Origin: JAAYAY01 sp964429355
Lineage (GTDB): Bacteria; Planctomycetota; Planctomycetia; Pirellulales; Thermoguttaceae
DNA length: 18,046 nt
Direction: 5' to 3'
NCBI GenBank assembly: GCA_964429355.1
Contig: CAYSCH010000183.1
Coordinates: 1-18,046 of the forward strand
This document shows, piece after piece, positions 6,698-13,187 of the stretch (position 1 is its first letter; every line of letters starts with the position of its first letter). A program made the translations under genes and the position numbers. The notes beneath the pieces were generated by a model. The model did not search any database and was not told where the DNA came from. It worked only from the letters and a program-made list of their open reading frames with translations.

Positions 6698-7942
6698 TCA
6701 CTGTCCACGTTCACAGCACCTCATCAACTCGTCGGCAAACAGGGCGTGACCACGATCGTCTGGATGGTTGATTCCGTTCCGTAGCAGCGTGATGTACGGC
6801 AATCCCTCCTTCCAGAGATGTTCCCAACGCGCGGACGCGTCGGCCAGGGCCAGGTTGTGCTTCTGGGCATACTCGCGCAGGGCGAGAACATAGGGACGGT
6901 TTTCGGGCTCTCGCAGGCTCTTGAAGCCCATCATCTCAGGCTTGGTGAAATGGGGCGTGATCAGGATCAGTTCGGCACCGAGCGCCTCGACACGGCCGCG
7001 GATCTCGTCGTAAACCTGCTCGAATGCGGCGCCGGAGAGTCCGGCGTCGTTGACGAATTCGAGGGTCACGAGATTGGGCCTGGCGGCAGCGACCCGGTGC
7101 CAGTCGCAGCCTGTTTGCTCCGGATACTTGTCGGGCCAGAGCCACTGGCGCGAGTGGGAGCCGCCGATGGCGATTGTTTCGACATCAATCTTCTTGTCGG
7201 GATATCTGGCCTTGAGCCGCTGGGCAAACAGGTCCGAGTAGCGTTTGTCCGGCGTGGTCGTATCGCCGCCCACGGTGACGCTGTCGCCCCAGCAGACGAT
7301 CTTGACCGGCTCGCCCGCAGCGATTCTGGCCATGGTTCGCGGGATGCGGCCGGGGGTGGTGGCCGTTTGGGCCTGGCTGGCCGATTCTTGAACGGGGTAG
7401 ATGTCCGGATTGGTTCCGTCACAGCCATAGTCCACGAAGATGTTGGCTAACCGGACCTCGCCGGGCTGGAGCGCCGGCGGTTCGGGGACGGTCAGGGCCG
7501 GCTGGCCGGCGCGGATCTCGATATTGCCGGCGGCCGTCTTGATCTTGGAGTCGAGTCGCCGCAGCCGGTACGTGTAGTCGATTGTGATGGGTGCATTCGG
7601 GGCAACGCTTGACTCAGTCGCAATGCCCAGCGAACCGGAAACGGGATGAACGACGTAGTCCTTGCCGACCTCGAGAACGCGTCCCTGGTGGCGGACGACG
7701 ATGCTGTCGATCACGACCGCCCCTTGGGCCGGTGTGCCGCTGCCCGGGCCGAGGGTCTGGACCTGCCGAAGGGTCGTTCCCCGGGCCCATTCGTGGGGCT
7801 CGTCCGGCGACAACGTGGCCTCCTCACCTTCGACGCGGACGGTCGGGGCTGAGGCGGTCTGGTCGGCAATCGCGACGGACGCGACGGCGGTCGTGGCTGC
7901 TATGAGAGTCCAAATACCGATTGGCCGTGCCAGGTATTTCAT
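6698..7942 (-). CDS. Secreted SGNH/GDSL hydrolase with N-terminal beta domain
   Basis: This 414-residue protein starts at ATG 7942 with an N-terminal signal peptide (MKYLARPIGIW..., ending about SVAIADQ). An N-terminal beta-rich region (about 30-170) precedes an SGNH esterase domain. Block I is CWGDSVTVGGD with nucleophile Ser221, block II is the Gly in IAIGGSHSR, block III is EFVND, and block V contains His393 in NHPDDRGH. The Asp usually found three residues before the catalytic His is not present (Gly-Ile-Asn-His here). Such proteins usually deacylate glycans outside the cytoplasm. AGAGG lies about 11 bases upstream of this ATG. ATG 7951 (three residues longer) is nearly as good. ATG 8071 also has a GGAG-type site but would put 43 hydrophilic residues before the signal peptide. 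The beta-helix gene follows on the same strand after 360 bases. Confidence 0.85.
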   Translation of the reverse strand: MKYLARPIGIWTLIAATTAVASVAIADQTASAPTVRVEGEEATLSPDEPHEWARGTTLRQVQTLGPGSGTPAQGAVVIDSIVVRHQGRVLEVGKDYVVHPVSGSLGIATESSVAPNAPITIDYTYRLRRLDSKIKTAAGNIEIRAGQPALTVPEPPALQPGEVRLANIFVDYGCDGTNPDIYPVQESASQAQTATTPGRIPRTMARIAAGEPVKIVCWGDSVTVGGDTTTPDKRYSDLFAQRLKARYPDKKIDVETIAIGGSHSRQWLWPDKYPEQTGCDWHRVAAARPNLVTLEFVNDAGLSGAAFEQVYDEIRGRVEALGAELILITPHFTKPEMMGFKSLREPENRPYVLALREYAQKHNLALADASARWEHLWKEGLPYITLLRNGINHPDDRGHALFADELMRCCERGQ

Positions 7943-8018
7943 AGGATGCATCACCTCTTGGAGTATGGGGAATTGTCGTCGCTTTCGTTCTTGTCTGTCC
8001 CCGGATAATACCTGGGAA

Positions 8019-8052
8019 AGCCAGATTTCAGGCACAGGCTGGCGATCTGGCT
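8019..8052. repeat. Inverted repeat with 8-base arms in the divergent region
   Basis: AGCCAGAT (8019-8026) and ATCTGGCT (8045-8052) are perfect reverse complements separated by 18 bases. It lies just upstream of the possible -10 of the minus-strand SGNH gene, where a repressor or activator site might be expected. An eight-base repeat of this kind can arise by chance in a GC-rich region. Confidence 0.3.
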
Positions 8053-8203
8053 GGATGGCATCGTAATCCATGCAAGGAGTCTCCTGCAACATGCGGCTCA
8101 AGTAATCATGGTGACGATTCGAAGAGAAGTGGGTGGAACCACGGAAGCCTCGATTGGGGGCCCCGAGCGTTCCGGTGGTTGGTTTTCGCATTCGCGTGAT
8201 TGA

Positions 8204-8232
8204 TTGTTTCGCGCCTGCGGGCACATTAGAAT
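8204..8232 (+). promoter_or_regulatory. Sigma70-like promoter for the secretin-like gene
   Basis: TTGTTT (8204-8209) and TAGAAT (8227-8232) are separated by 17 bases. The -10 has five of six consensus bases and the -35 keeps TTG. The predicted start is near 8239, leaving a leader of about 75 bases before the ATG at 8314. Confidence 0.45.
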
Positions 8233-8313
8233 GGCCAACGAGGGCCTTGGACGGCGTTTCAAGGCGCAGTACCTCCTTGGGGGTTGTTGGATTCAGGTGG
8301 AAGGAGATTCGAG

Positions 8314-9390
8314 ATGAGAGCGGTCCAGTCCATGTTGATTCTGGCAGCGGTTTGCGGGACCAGCCTGGCAATTGCCCAGGAAACGGACAAGCCGAAAGAC
8401 AAACCGTTCCCCTGGTGGAAGCTGTCGGGACAGCCTGGGGAAAAGGAAGAACCTCAAGCCACGCCGGATACGTCGGATTGGCAAGTCGCGGAGCCCGTCA
8501 AGAGAGACATACCGAAAGGCCCGGCGTCGGGCTACGGGTGGCTGACTCCTCCGACGGGCGGCGCCAAGGTGACGCAGTCCGTTTCGCATGCGGCCAAACC
8601 CGAACCTCGCCAGCGTCTGGTGTACCGGCTTGCCAACATGCCGGCCATCGACGTCGCCAGGACCGTCAATGAACTTCTGCAAAGCGAGCAACCGTCGAGC
8701 CAAGCGGGCGGGAACATGGTCGTCCTGGCCGATGCGGTCAGCAACAGCCTGATCCTCAGTGGAAGGCCGGACGCAGTGCAGGAGACGGTCAAGCTCGTCG
8801 AGCAACTCGATATCAAGCCACTGATGGTGTGTGTGCAGGCGGTGGTCGGGTTGGTCGAATCGCGAGAGGGACTCTCGCTGCTGGTTCCCAATCCGGACGG
8901 ACCAGAGCTCTCCTGTTCCCATGCGGAAGCCTGCGAGCTGATCGAGCAGTTCAGCAAGTCGGATGCCGTGAAAATCCTTGCCCGGCCACAGATTCTGACC
9001 CTCGACAACCAGCCGGCGTTTCTCCAGATCGGGCACCGGGTGCCCCGGATCACAACCGGCAAAGACGGCCAGGTTCTGGCCACGGAACTGGAAAACGTGG
9101 GGCTGATCGTCGGCGTGACACCGCGAGTCTCGCCCGATCACACGGTGACCATGGAAATCGACATCGAGAAATCGGAAGTCGGCCCTGAGGAACAAGGGAT
9201 TCCCCTGGGAGTCGACGCAAAGGGCAACGCGATTCGCTGCCCCAAGATCGAGACTGCAGTGGCTCAAACCACGGTGGCGATCCCGCCGGGGCGGGCGATG
9301 ATCGTGGCGGGCCTGGCCCTCGATGGGGGCGAAGAGCGAGGCGAGCTGGTGCTTGTCATTACGCCGCATATCGTGGCAAACGACAAATGA
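8314..9390 (+). CDS. Small secretin-like (GspD/PilQ family) outer-membrane protein
   Basis: This 358-residue protein starts at ATG 8314 behind AAGGAG (8301-8306). A Sec signal peptide spans residues 1-22 (ending SLAIAQ). Residues 23-100 are charged and Pro-rich. Residues 101-168 match a secretin N-domain (NolW-like): YRLANMPAIDVARTVNELLQ, then VLADAVSNSLILSGRP and VKLVEQLD. Residues 170-354 are the secretin core: LARPQILTLDNQPAFLQIG, GLIVGVTPRVS, VAIPPGRAMIVAGL and the final LVLVITPHIV. Secretins form the multimeric gate of type II secretion and type IV pilus machines. This one has a single N-domain and lacks the usual PxLGDIPxLGxLF lip segment before the final strand. No other secretion genes are in the window, so its partners are unknown. 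Confidence 0.87.
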   Translation: MRAVQSMLILAAVCGTSLAIAQETDKPKDKPFPWWKLSGQPGEKEEPQATPDTSDWQVAEPVKRDIPKGPASGYGWLTPPTGGAKVTQSVSHAAKPEPRQRLVYRLANMPAIDVARTVNELLQSEQPSSQAGGNMVVLADAVSNSLILSGRPDAVQETVKLVEQLDIKPLMVCVQAVVGLVESREGLSLLVPNPDGPELSCSHAEACELIEQFSKSDAVKILARPQILTLDNQPAFLQIGHRVPRITTGKDGQVLATELENVGLIVGVTPRVSPDHTVTMEIDIEKSEVGPEEQGIPLGVDAKGNAIRCPKIETAVAQTTVAIPPGRAMIVAGLALDGGEERGELVLVITPHIVANDK

Positions 9391-9392
9391 GC

Positions 9393-9418
9393 GGCCGTGT
9401 ACGAAACGTCCGACGGCC
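9393..9418 (+). terminator. Hairpin immediately after the secretin stop codon
   Basis: GGCCGT (9393-9398) pairs with ACGGCC (9413-9418), and an inner ACG/CGT pair closes an AAA loop. The structure begins two bases after the TGA at 9388-9390. No T-run follows, so it would be a non-canonical or factor-assisted terminator, or a 3' stabilising hairpin. Confidence 0.35.
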
Positions 9419-9420
9419 CT

Positions 9421-9631
9421 GATCATTCCAGCCAGAAGACTCCACACTCCGGCTGACCGTCCAGCGATCGCGAGCAGGAGGATTCCTGCAACCGGAGGCT
9501 TGCAGTGCGATTCCGTACTGTGCGGCCAGGGCTTCGACCGCACCCTTGGTTTCTTTCAGGCCCACGTTATGGCGTTCACGATAGAGCTTGACCGACGGGG
9601 TTTTGCGGCCAGAGCACATCAACTCGGGCAA
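9421..9631 (-). pseudogene. Frameshifted L7/L12 C-terminal-like membrane protein remnant
   Basis: Directly after the parA stop codon, on the same strand, a frame from TTG 9631 encodes SGRKTPSVKLYRERHNVGL followed by KETKGAVEALAAQYGI. This is the fold signature of the ribosomal L7/L12 C-terminal domain as found in small non-ribosomal proteins. Family members I recall continue with a Ser-Gly-Cys turn and a hydrophobic helix. Here the first frame reaches SGC and then becomes hydrophilic, while the +1 frame from about 9490 reads AGILLLAIAGRSAGVWSLLAG, a good membrane helix. A two-base deletion near 9484-9490 explains this. The second frame lacks a timely stop. It is either a real decayed gene or a sequencing error at this site. 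The N-terminus also looks cropped by the upstream TAA (9632-9634). Confidence 0.55.
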
Positions 9632-10447
9632 TTAATAGGTCTTCACAGGCTCGCAGACCACCGGTTCGCCGAGAATCTCCCTTGCCAGTTGCCGGTAGTC
9701 GTGGGCACCATTGGAATGGGGATCGTACTGGAGAATCGACTGTCCGAAACTGGGGGCTTCGGCCAGGCGAATGTTGCGGCGAATGCGGGTCTGGAACGTC
9801 TGGGCACCGGCCCAGGGCGTTTCGCCGTGGAAGTTCTCGCGAAAGAACTCGTTCACGTCGTCGCTGACCTCGGCAGCCAGCCGCGTGCTGGCGTCGTACA
9901 TGCAGAGCACAATTCCGCTGAGCTTCAGGCGGTTGTTGAGCCGCCTGGAGACGAGCTGGATCGTCTGCAGAAGTTTGCTCAGGCCGTGCAGGGCCAGGAA
10001 ATGCGGCTGGAGCGGTATGAAGACTTCTTCGACCGCCACCAGGGCATTGATCGTGAGCACTCCCAGCGACGGCGGGCAATCGATCAGCAGGTAATCGAAT
10101 TCCTCCTGGTCGTCGTTCATCTTGTCGCGAAGAATGAACTCGCGACCGACGACCCCGGCCAGTTCCACTTCCGCTCCGGCCAGGTCCAGGTGGGACGGAA
10201 CGATCCAGAGATTCTCGCCGATCTGCCGGCGGACGTCCGTGAGCGAGGAGTTGCCGGTCAGCACGGTATAGATCGACGGCATTTCGATCTGGGGCTCGAT
10301 ACCGAAGTGCAAGGTGGCGTGAGCCTGGGGATCCATGTCGACCAGGCAGACGCGCATGCCGGTATCAGCCAGGGCTGCACTGATATTAACGGCGGTGGTT
10401 GTTTTTCCCACCCCCCCCTTCTGATTCATGATCGCAATGGAACGCAT
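9632..10447 (-). CDS. ParA/Soj-type partitioning ATPase
   Basis: This 271-residue cytosolic ATPase carries the deviant Walker A motif KGGVGKTTT (residues 10-18, signature Lys10 plus Lys15), the VDMDPQAHAT switch I region (37-45) and the LLIDCPPS switch II/Walker B region (about 120-127). Length and motifs fit chromosomal ParA/Soj proteins, which bind DNA non-specifically as ATP dimers and position cargo such as chromosome origins or protein clusters. No ParB gene or parS-like cluster is visible, so the cargo is unknown. ATG 10447 is chosen because AGAGG (complement of 10454-10458) lies six bases upstream; ATG 10453 would leave no spacing. A broken L7/L12-like gene follows directly. The leader has a TATAAT box and a ten-pair hairpin, described separately. 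Confidence 0.92.
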   Translation of the reverse strand: MRSIAIMNQKGGVGKTTTAVNISAALADTGMRVCLVDMDPQAHATLHFGIEPQIEMPSIYTVLTGNSSLTDVRRQIGENLWIVPSHLDLAGAEVELAGVVGREFILRDKMNDDQEEFDYLLIDCPPSLGVLTINALVAVEEVFIPLQPHFLALHGLSKLLQTIQLVSRRLNNRLKLSGIVLCMYDASTRLAAEVSDDVNEFFRENFHGETPWAGAQTFQTRIRRNIRLAEAPSFGQSILQYDPHSNGAHDYRQLAREILGEPVVCEPVKTY

Positions 10448-10472
10448 CCGCATCCTCTCGGTTGAGTTCCCC

Positions 10473-10496
10473 GATCGGACAGGAGTCTGCCCGATC
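10473..10496 (-). promoter_or_regulatory. Leader hairpin in the parA mRNA
   Basis: On the parA strand GATCGGGCAG pairs with CTGTCCGATC around the loop ACTC. All ten positions pair in RNA, one of them G-U. The same element on the plus strand would carry an A-C mismatch, so the structure favours the parA transcript. It ends 14 bases before the AGAGG ribosome binding site, where it could influence translation or mRNA stability. Confidence 0.45.
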
Positions 10497-10524
10497 GAGT
10501 CGTATCGCCTCTTACGAAGGCGTG

Positions 10525-10530
10525 ATTATA
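10525..10530 (-). promoter_or_regulatory. Proximal parA -10 box (TATAAT)
   Basis: The complement of 10525-10530 reads TATAAT, a perfect -10, inside GTCTATAATCACG. The -35 would lie about 16-18 bases upstream, at the edge of or inside the N run at 10547-10556, and cannot be read. Transcription would start near 10518, giving a leader of about 70 bases. Confidence 0.5.
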
Positions 10531-10546
10531 GACCGCCGTGCAGAAA

Positions 10547-10556
10547 NNNNNNNNNN
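10547..10556. other. Assembly gap (10 Ns)
   Basis: Ten undetermined bases. The flanks carry two diverged copies of the same promoter/leader module in the same orientation, so the gap is probably repeat-induced. Its true length may not be ten bases. Confidence 0.95.
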
Positions 10557-10644
10557 TCGGTTGGGTTCCTCAAACAGTCCGGTCGTCCGCCCGGTCCGAT
10601 CGAGTTGTGTGGCCTATGTCTCAGACGAAGCCGTGATTATAGAC
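10557..10644 (-). repeat. Second, diverged copy of the parA promoter/leader module
   Basis: Read on the minus strand, this segment parallels the parA leader (10454-10533). Both begin GTCTATAATCACG (identical, 13 bases) and share CTTCGT, ACTCGATCGG and GGAACyCAACCGA near the end. The copy contains a perfect TATAAT at the complement of 10636-10641. It stops at the N gap exactly where the proximal copy continues into the AGAGG ribosome binding site. It lacks the clean ten-pair hairpin of the proximal copy. It may be a tandem promoter for parA or the leader of a gene lost in the gap. Confidence 0.6.
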
Positions 10645-11225
10645 AGGGCATGACAAAGCTCCTACCCGAGTTGGCCTGGAGCACCCTGCAAGAAAAAAGC
10701 GATTCCACGTTACCAGCACGACACCATTTACCCAGATTTCGCCAATATTGGATCTTTTTCGCAATTCATGGGGGGCGACAGTGCGGTCGATCCTGCCGGG
10801 ATCGAGACTTCTCCGTGGGTTGGTTGGTCTGAAGGTGCGTATCGCGTAATATATTGCCTTGAAACAAGTTGCGATGATTCCTTAGTCGTGTTGCCAAGCG
10901 GGAGTGGATGGCTTTTCAGGTCGGTCGGACGACAGACTGGCGGAAGTTCCAGGAAGGAAGTTGACCGATTACTTCTTAAAGGGGGTGCAAGTTGCGGGTG
11001 GAAGCGGATAAGTTATTGGTTTCCTGACTTTCGGAGGGTCAGACCGGTGCCCTCGAGTGGATTGGGCACTGGTTGCTGCTGGGTTCTTTGGATGCCGTTG
11101 GCGACTTACGAAATCGTATGCTGGCCGCAGACACCGAAGCTTACCAGTGTGAATGGGACTGGTATGTGCGCGATCACAGACCACCTTGCCGCCTTTAACA
11201 AGTTGTCCGCCAACGCTAGATTTCC
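10645..11225. other. 580-bp stretch without a convincing gene
   Basis: This interval is noticeably more A/T-rich than its surroundings. Open frames here have poor composition and no family resemblance. It contains a seven-pair hairpin (TCGATCC 10787-10793, GGATCGA 10799-10805), a plausible plus-strand promoter (10824-10852) and short repeats such as two GGAAGTT units near 10942-10962. It could encode a small RNA, be the long upstream region of the NRDE gene, or be a decayed gene. None of these is shown. Confidence 0.45.
10824..10852 (+). promoter_or_regulatory. Promoter-like pair in the empty stretch
   Basis: TTGGTC (10824-10829) and TAATAT (10847-10852) are 17 bases apart in a locally A/T-rich setting. 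Transcription would start near 10859, about 370 bases before the next gene, so it would produce a long leader or a separate RNA. Confidence 0.25.
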
Positions 11226-11972
11226 ATGTGTTTACTGGCAATTCAGTACAAGACCGCCCGTGATGCTCCCCTCCTTGTTGCTCAGAACCGCGAGGAGCGT
11301 TTTGACCGTCCCAGCCAACCCCCCCGAATCCAATCGGGACGTCCCCGTGTGGTGTGCGGAATTGACCGCAAGGCGGGCGGCACCTGGTTTGGTGTCAACC
11401 AGCACGGACTATTCGCCGCTGTAGCCAATCGCCCGAAACGGTCCGTATCTCCGGAACCCCGCTCCCGCGGCCTCTTGTGTCGCGAACTGCTGGGGACTCG
11501 TACGGCAGCCGACGCGATCGAGTTGGCGGTCAAGGAATTGGAGACGGGACGTTACGACGGGGCCAATTACATTTGTGCGGACGGCACGAGCGGGGCAGTC
11601 GTGTATGGAGGGGATACGATCGAGGTTGTGGACCTTCAGCCCGGTCTTCACCTTTTAACGAACGGCAACCTCGACGATCGTTCCGACCCGCGGCAGGAGT
11701 TCGTTCGCCGTCTCCTGACGCTTCAACGGCTCGATTCCTCGGTGGCTTTTCTTGCGGTTGCCAGCCGCACCTTTTCCCGCAAACCCGATGCGACGGGCAA
11801 ACGTGGGGTTGTGATTGTAGGGAGCGAACGCGGCACGGTATCGTCGTCGCTGTTGTCGCTCCCTTCCCGGTCGCAGAACGCCGTCTACCAGTATGCGGCC
11901 GGTTCGCCCGGCGATGCTCCCTACGACGACGTCTCCGCTTTGCTGCGCCAGGTGCTCTCGACCGATCGATAA
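11226..11972 (+). CDS. NRDE (TANGO2-like) family protein
   Basis: This 248-residue protein begins MCLLAI and has VAQNREERFDRP (about 18-29), the variant of the Asn-Arg-Asp-Glu motif that names the family; the Asp is Glu here. Downstream landmarks are GGTWFGVNQHGLFAAVANR and GLHLLTNGNLDD. Cys2 is conserved in the family, which has an Ntn-hydrolase-like pattern, but biochemical function is not settled; the eukaryotic homologue TANGO2 is linked to Golgi organisation and lipid or haem homeostasis. No Shine-Dalgarno sequence precedes the ATG. A TAGATT sequence ends four bases before it, so a leaderless or nearly leaderless message is possible. The CaMKII-association-domain gene starts eight bases after the stop, so the two should be co-transcribed. 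Confidence 0.88.
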   Translation: MCLLAIQYKTARDAPLLVAQNREERFDRPSQPPRIQSGRPRVVCGIDRKAGGTWFGVNQHGLFAAVANRPKRSVSPEPRSRGLLCRELLGTRTAADAIELAVKELETGRYDGANYICADGTSGAVVYGGDTIEVVDLQPGLHLLTNGNLDDRSDPRQEFVRRLLTLQRLDSSVAFLAVASRTFSRKPDATGKRGVVIVGSERGTVSSSLLSLPSRSQNAVYQYAAGSPGDAPYDDVSALLRQVLSTDR

Positions 11973-11980
11973 GGCTAAAC

Positions 11981-12376
11981 ATGTCCGATCCCGAAACGAC
12001 CGTCCAGGAACTTCTCCAGTTGAACCAGCAACTGCTCGACAGTATTGCGTCGGGCGACTGGGAAACCTATGCATCGCTGTGCGATCCGACTATCTCGGCT
12101 TTCGAGCCGGAGGCTCGTGGGCACCTTGTCGAGGGAATGGACTTCCACCGTTTCTACTTCGATCTTGGAAGTCCCGACGGGCCGCGCAATACGACCATGG
12201 CGTCGCCTCACGTGCGATTGCTCGACGAGACCGCCATTGTTTCCTGCGTGCGGCTCGTGCAGCATCTCGACGCGGAGGGACGTTGCGTCACCGACCGGGT
12301 CGAAGAGACTCGCGTCTGGCATCGGGAAGACGACCGCTGGCAGCACGTCCATTTCCACCGTTCGACCAGTCCGTGA
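11981..12376 (+). CDS. CaMKII-association-domain (SnoaL/NTF2-like fold) protein
   Basis: This 131-residue single-domain protein has the pattern of the calcium/calmodulin-dependent kinase II association domain: LLQLNQQLLDSIASGDWETY (11-30), CDPTISAFEPEARGHLVEGMDFHRFYFD (34-61) and a closing VWHREDDRWQHVHFHRS. In animals this fold is the hub oligomerisation domain of CaMKII. Bacterial stand-alone versions are NTF2-like proteins of unknown role, and no kinase is adjacent here. The start is the ATG eight bases after the NRDE stop; AAGG overlaps that stop. The gene converges on the methyltransferase gene, with 22 bases between stops. Confidence 0.85.
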   Translation: MSDPETTVQELLQLNQQLLDSIASGDWETYASLCDPTISAFEPEARGHLVEGMDFHRFYFDLGSPDGPRNTTMASPHVRLLDETAIVSCVRLVQHLDAEGRCVTDRVEETRVWHREDDRWQHVHFHRSTSP

Positions 12377-12398
12377 TTGAACGAGCGGGAGCGAAAGT

Positions 12399-13187
12399 CT
12401 ACCGTTTCTTTCTCAAGACAAACACGGTATCGCTCAATTCGTCGTCGAGGACGAGAGGGTCGTCGATGTCGTACCAGAAATCGTAGACGTCCAGCAGTTC
12501 CAGATCCGGGACTTTTTCGAGCAACGCGGTGAACTGGCCGACGGTGTACATGCGGAACTCGAAATCGTGGCGCAGACGCAGCTGGCTGTCGCCCGTCCGC
12601 ACCAGCAGGCAGACCCGGAGCTTTTCGACGCGGCGGCGGTGATCGGTTTCCAGCACCCGCAAGGTGACGGTTACCTTGGTGTGGCCGCGGCTCTCGGACC
12701 ATCGTTCCGTGCATTCGTCATCGGTGTCCGGGGGAAGCAGATGGAAGCCGAGGAGATAGATGCCCCCCGGCCGCAAGGAACGGGCGACGGATTGAAGATG
12801 GCTGGCAGCCGCCTTTTCCGTGAGTAGATGCCGAAAACCGTCGAAGGTCGAGTAGGCCGCGTCGACCGGTTGGCTTAATTCGAACTGGCTCATATCGGCA
12901 AGGAGGATCTCCGCTTCCAGCTTTCGGCGTTTGAGCCGCTGCCTGAGATAACGAAGGGAACGTTCGCTCAGATCCAGCCCGACCATATCGTAGCCGCGGC
13001 CGGCCAGTTCCGTCGTCAAGCGCCCCGTTCCGCACGCAGGCTCCAGCAGCCGGCGTACCTTCCGGTCGCAGTACTTGCGGCAGGCGGCCTCGATGAAGTT
13101 CGCCTCGGGCAGTGTTTCCGAGCGAAACGCCAAGTCGTAGTACTGGGGATAGTCGTACCAATCGGCCTGCAAGGTCTTCCGAGGCAT
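12399..13187 (-). CDS. Class I SAM-dependent methyltransferase
   Basis: This 262-residue cytosolic protein has a SAM-binding Rossmann core: motif I EPACGTGR (49-56), the acidic strand end VGLDLS with Asp72, DMSQF (98-102), and AYSTFDGFRHL (111-121) as the motif IV/post region. RSLRPGGIYLLGFHLL marks the next strand. Residues 150-262 form a beta-rich C-terminal region ending in FVLRKKR. The N-terminal DWYDYPQYYDLAF is typical of small-molecule methyltransferases of the Methyltransf_25/ubiE-like group; the substrate is unknown. AGAGG lies about nine bases upstream of ATG 13187. The ATG overlaps the TGA of a short upstream ORF (TGATG), suggesting translational coupling. Confidence 0.9.
   Translation of the reverse strand: MPRKTLQADWYDYPQYYDLAFRSETLPEANFIEAACRKYCDRKVRRLLEPACGTGRLTTELAGRGYDMVGLDLSERSLRYLRQRLKRRKLEAEILLADMSQFELSQPVDAAYSTFDGFRHLLTEKAAASHLQSVARSLRPGGIYLLGFHLLPPDTDDECTERWSESRGHTKVTVTLRVLETDHRRRVEKLRVCLLVRTGDSQLRLRHDFEFRMYTVGQFTALLEKVPDLELLDVYDFWYDIDDPLVLDDELSDTVFVLRKKR

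Larger units (their letters stand above)
7943..8313. other. Divergent regulatory region between the SGNH and secretin genes
   Basis: This 371-bp interval separates divergently transcribed genes. It carries a promoter for the secretin gene at 8204-8232, a possible minus-strand -10 (TATTAT, complement of 8005-8010) for the SGNH gene without a clear -35, and an inverted repeat at 8019-8052. A GGAGxCTCC dyad lies near 8076-8084. No gene is supported. Confidence 0.5.

Noticed and set aside
7943..8071. N-terminal extension of the SGNH protein from ATG 8071
   Set aside because: It has a GGAG-type site, but would place 43 charged residues before a clear signal peptide, so the downstream start is preferred.
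8293..9543. 416-codon minus-strand frame opposite the secretin gene
   Set aside because: Only its first part is meaningful, as the displaced tail of the L7/L12-like remnant; the rest is antisense to the secretin.
9323..10465. 380-codon plus-strand frame opposite parA
   Set aside because: Antisense of ParA, which has intact Walker and switch motifs.
10945..10970. GGAAGGAAG-containing segment resembling the SRP RNA loop
   Set aside because: The flanking helix and the rest of the SRP core (such as GGTCAGG before and CAGCC after) are missing.
10768..11424. 218-codon plus-strand frame in the gene-poor stretch
   Set aside because: Cys/Trp/Ser-rich composition, no family resemblance, no ribosome binding site, and it overlaps the start of the NRDE gene in another frame.
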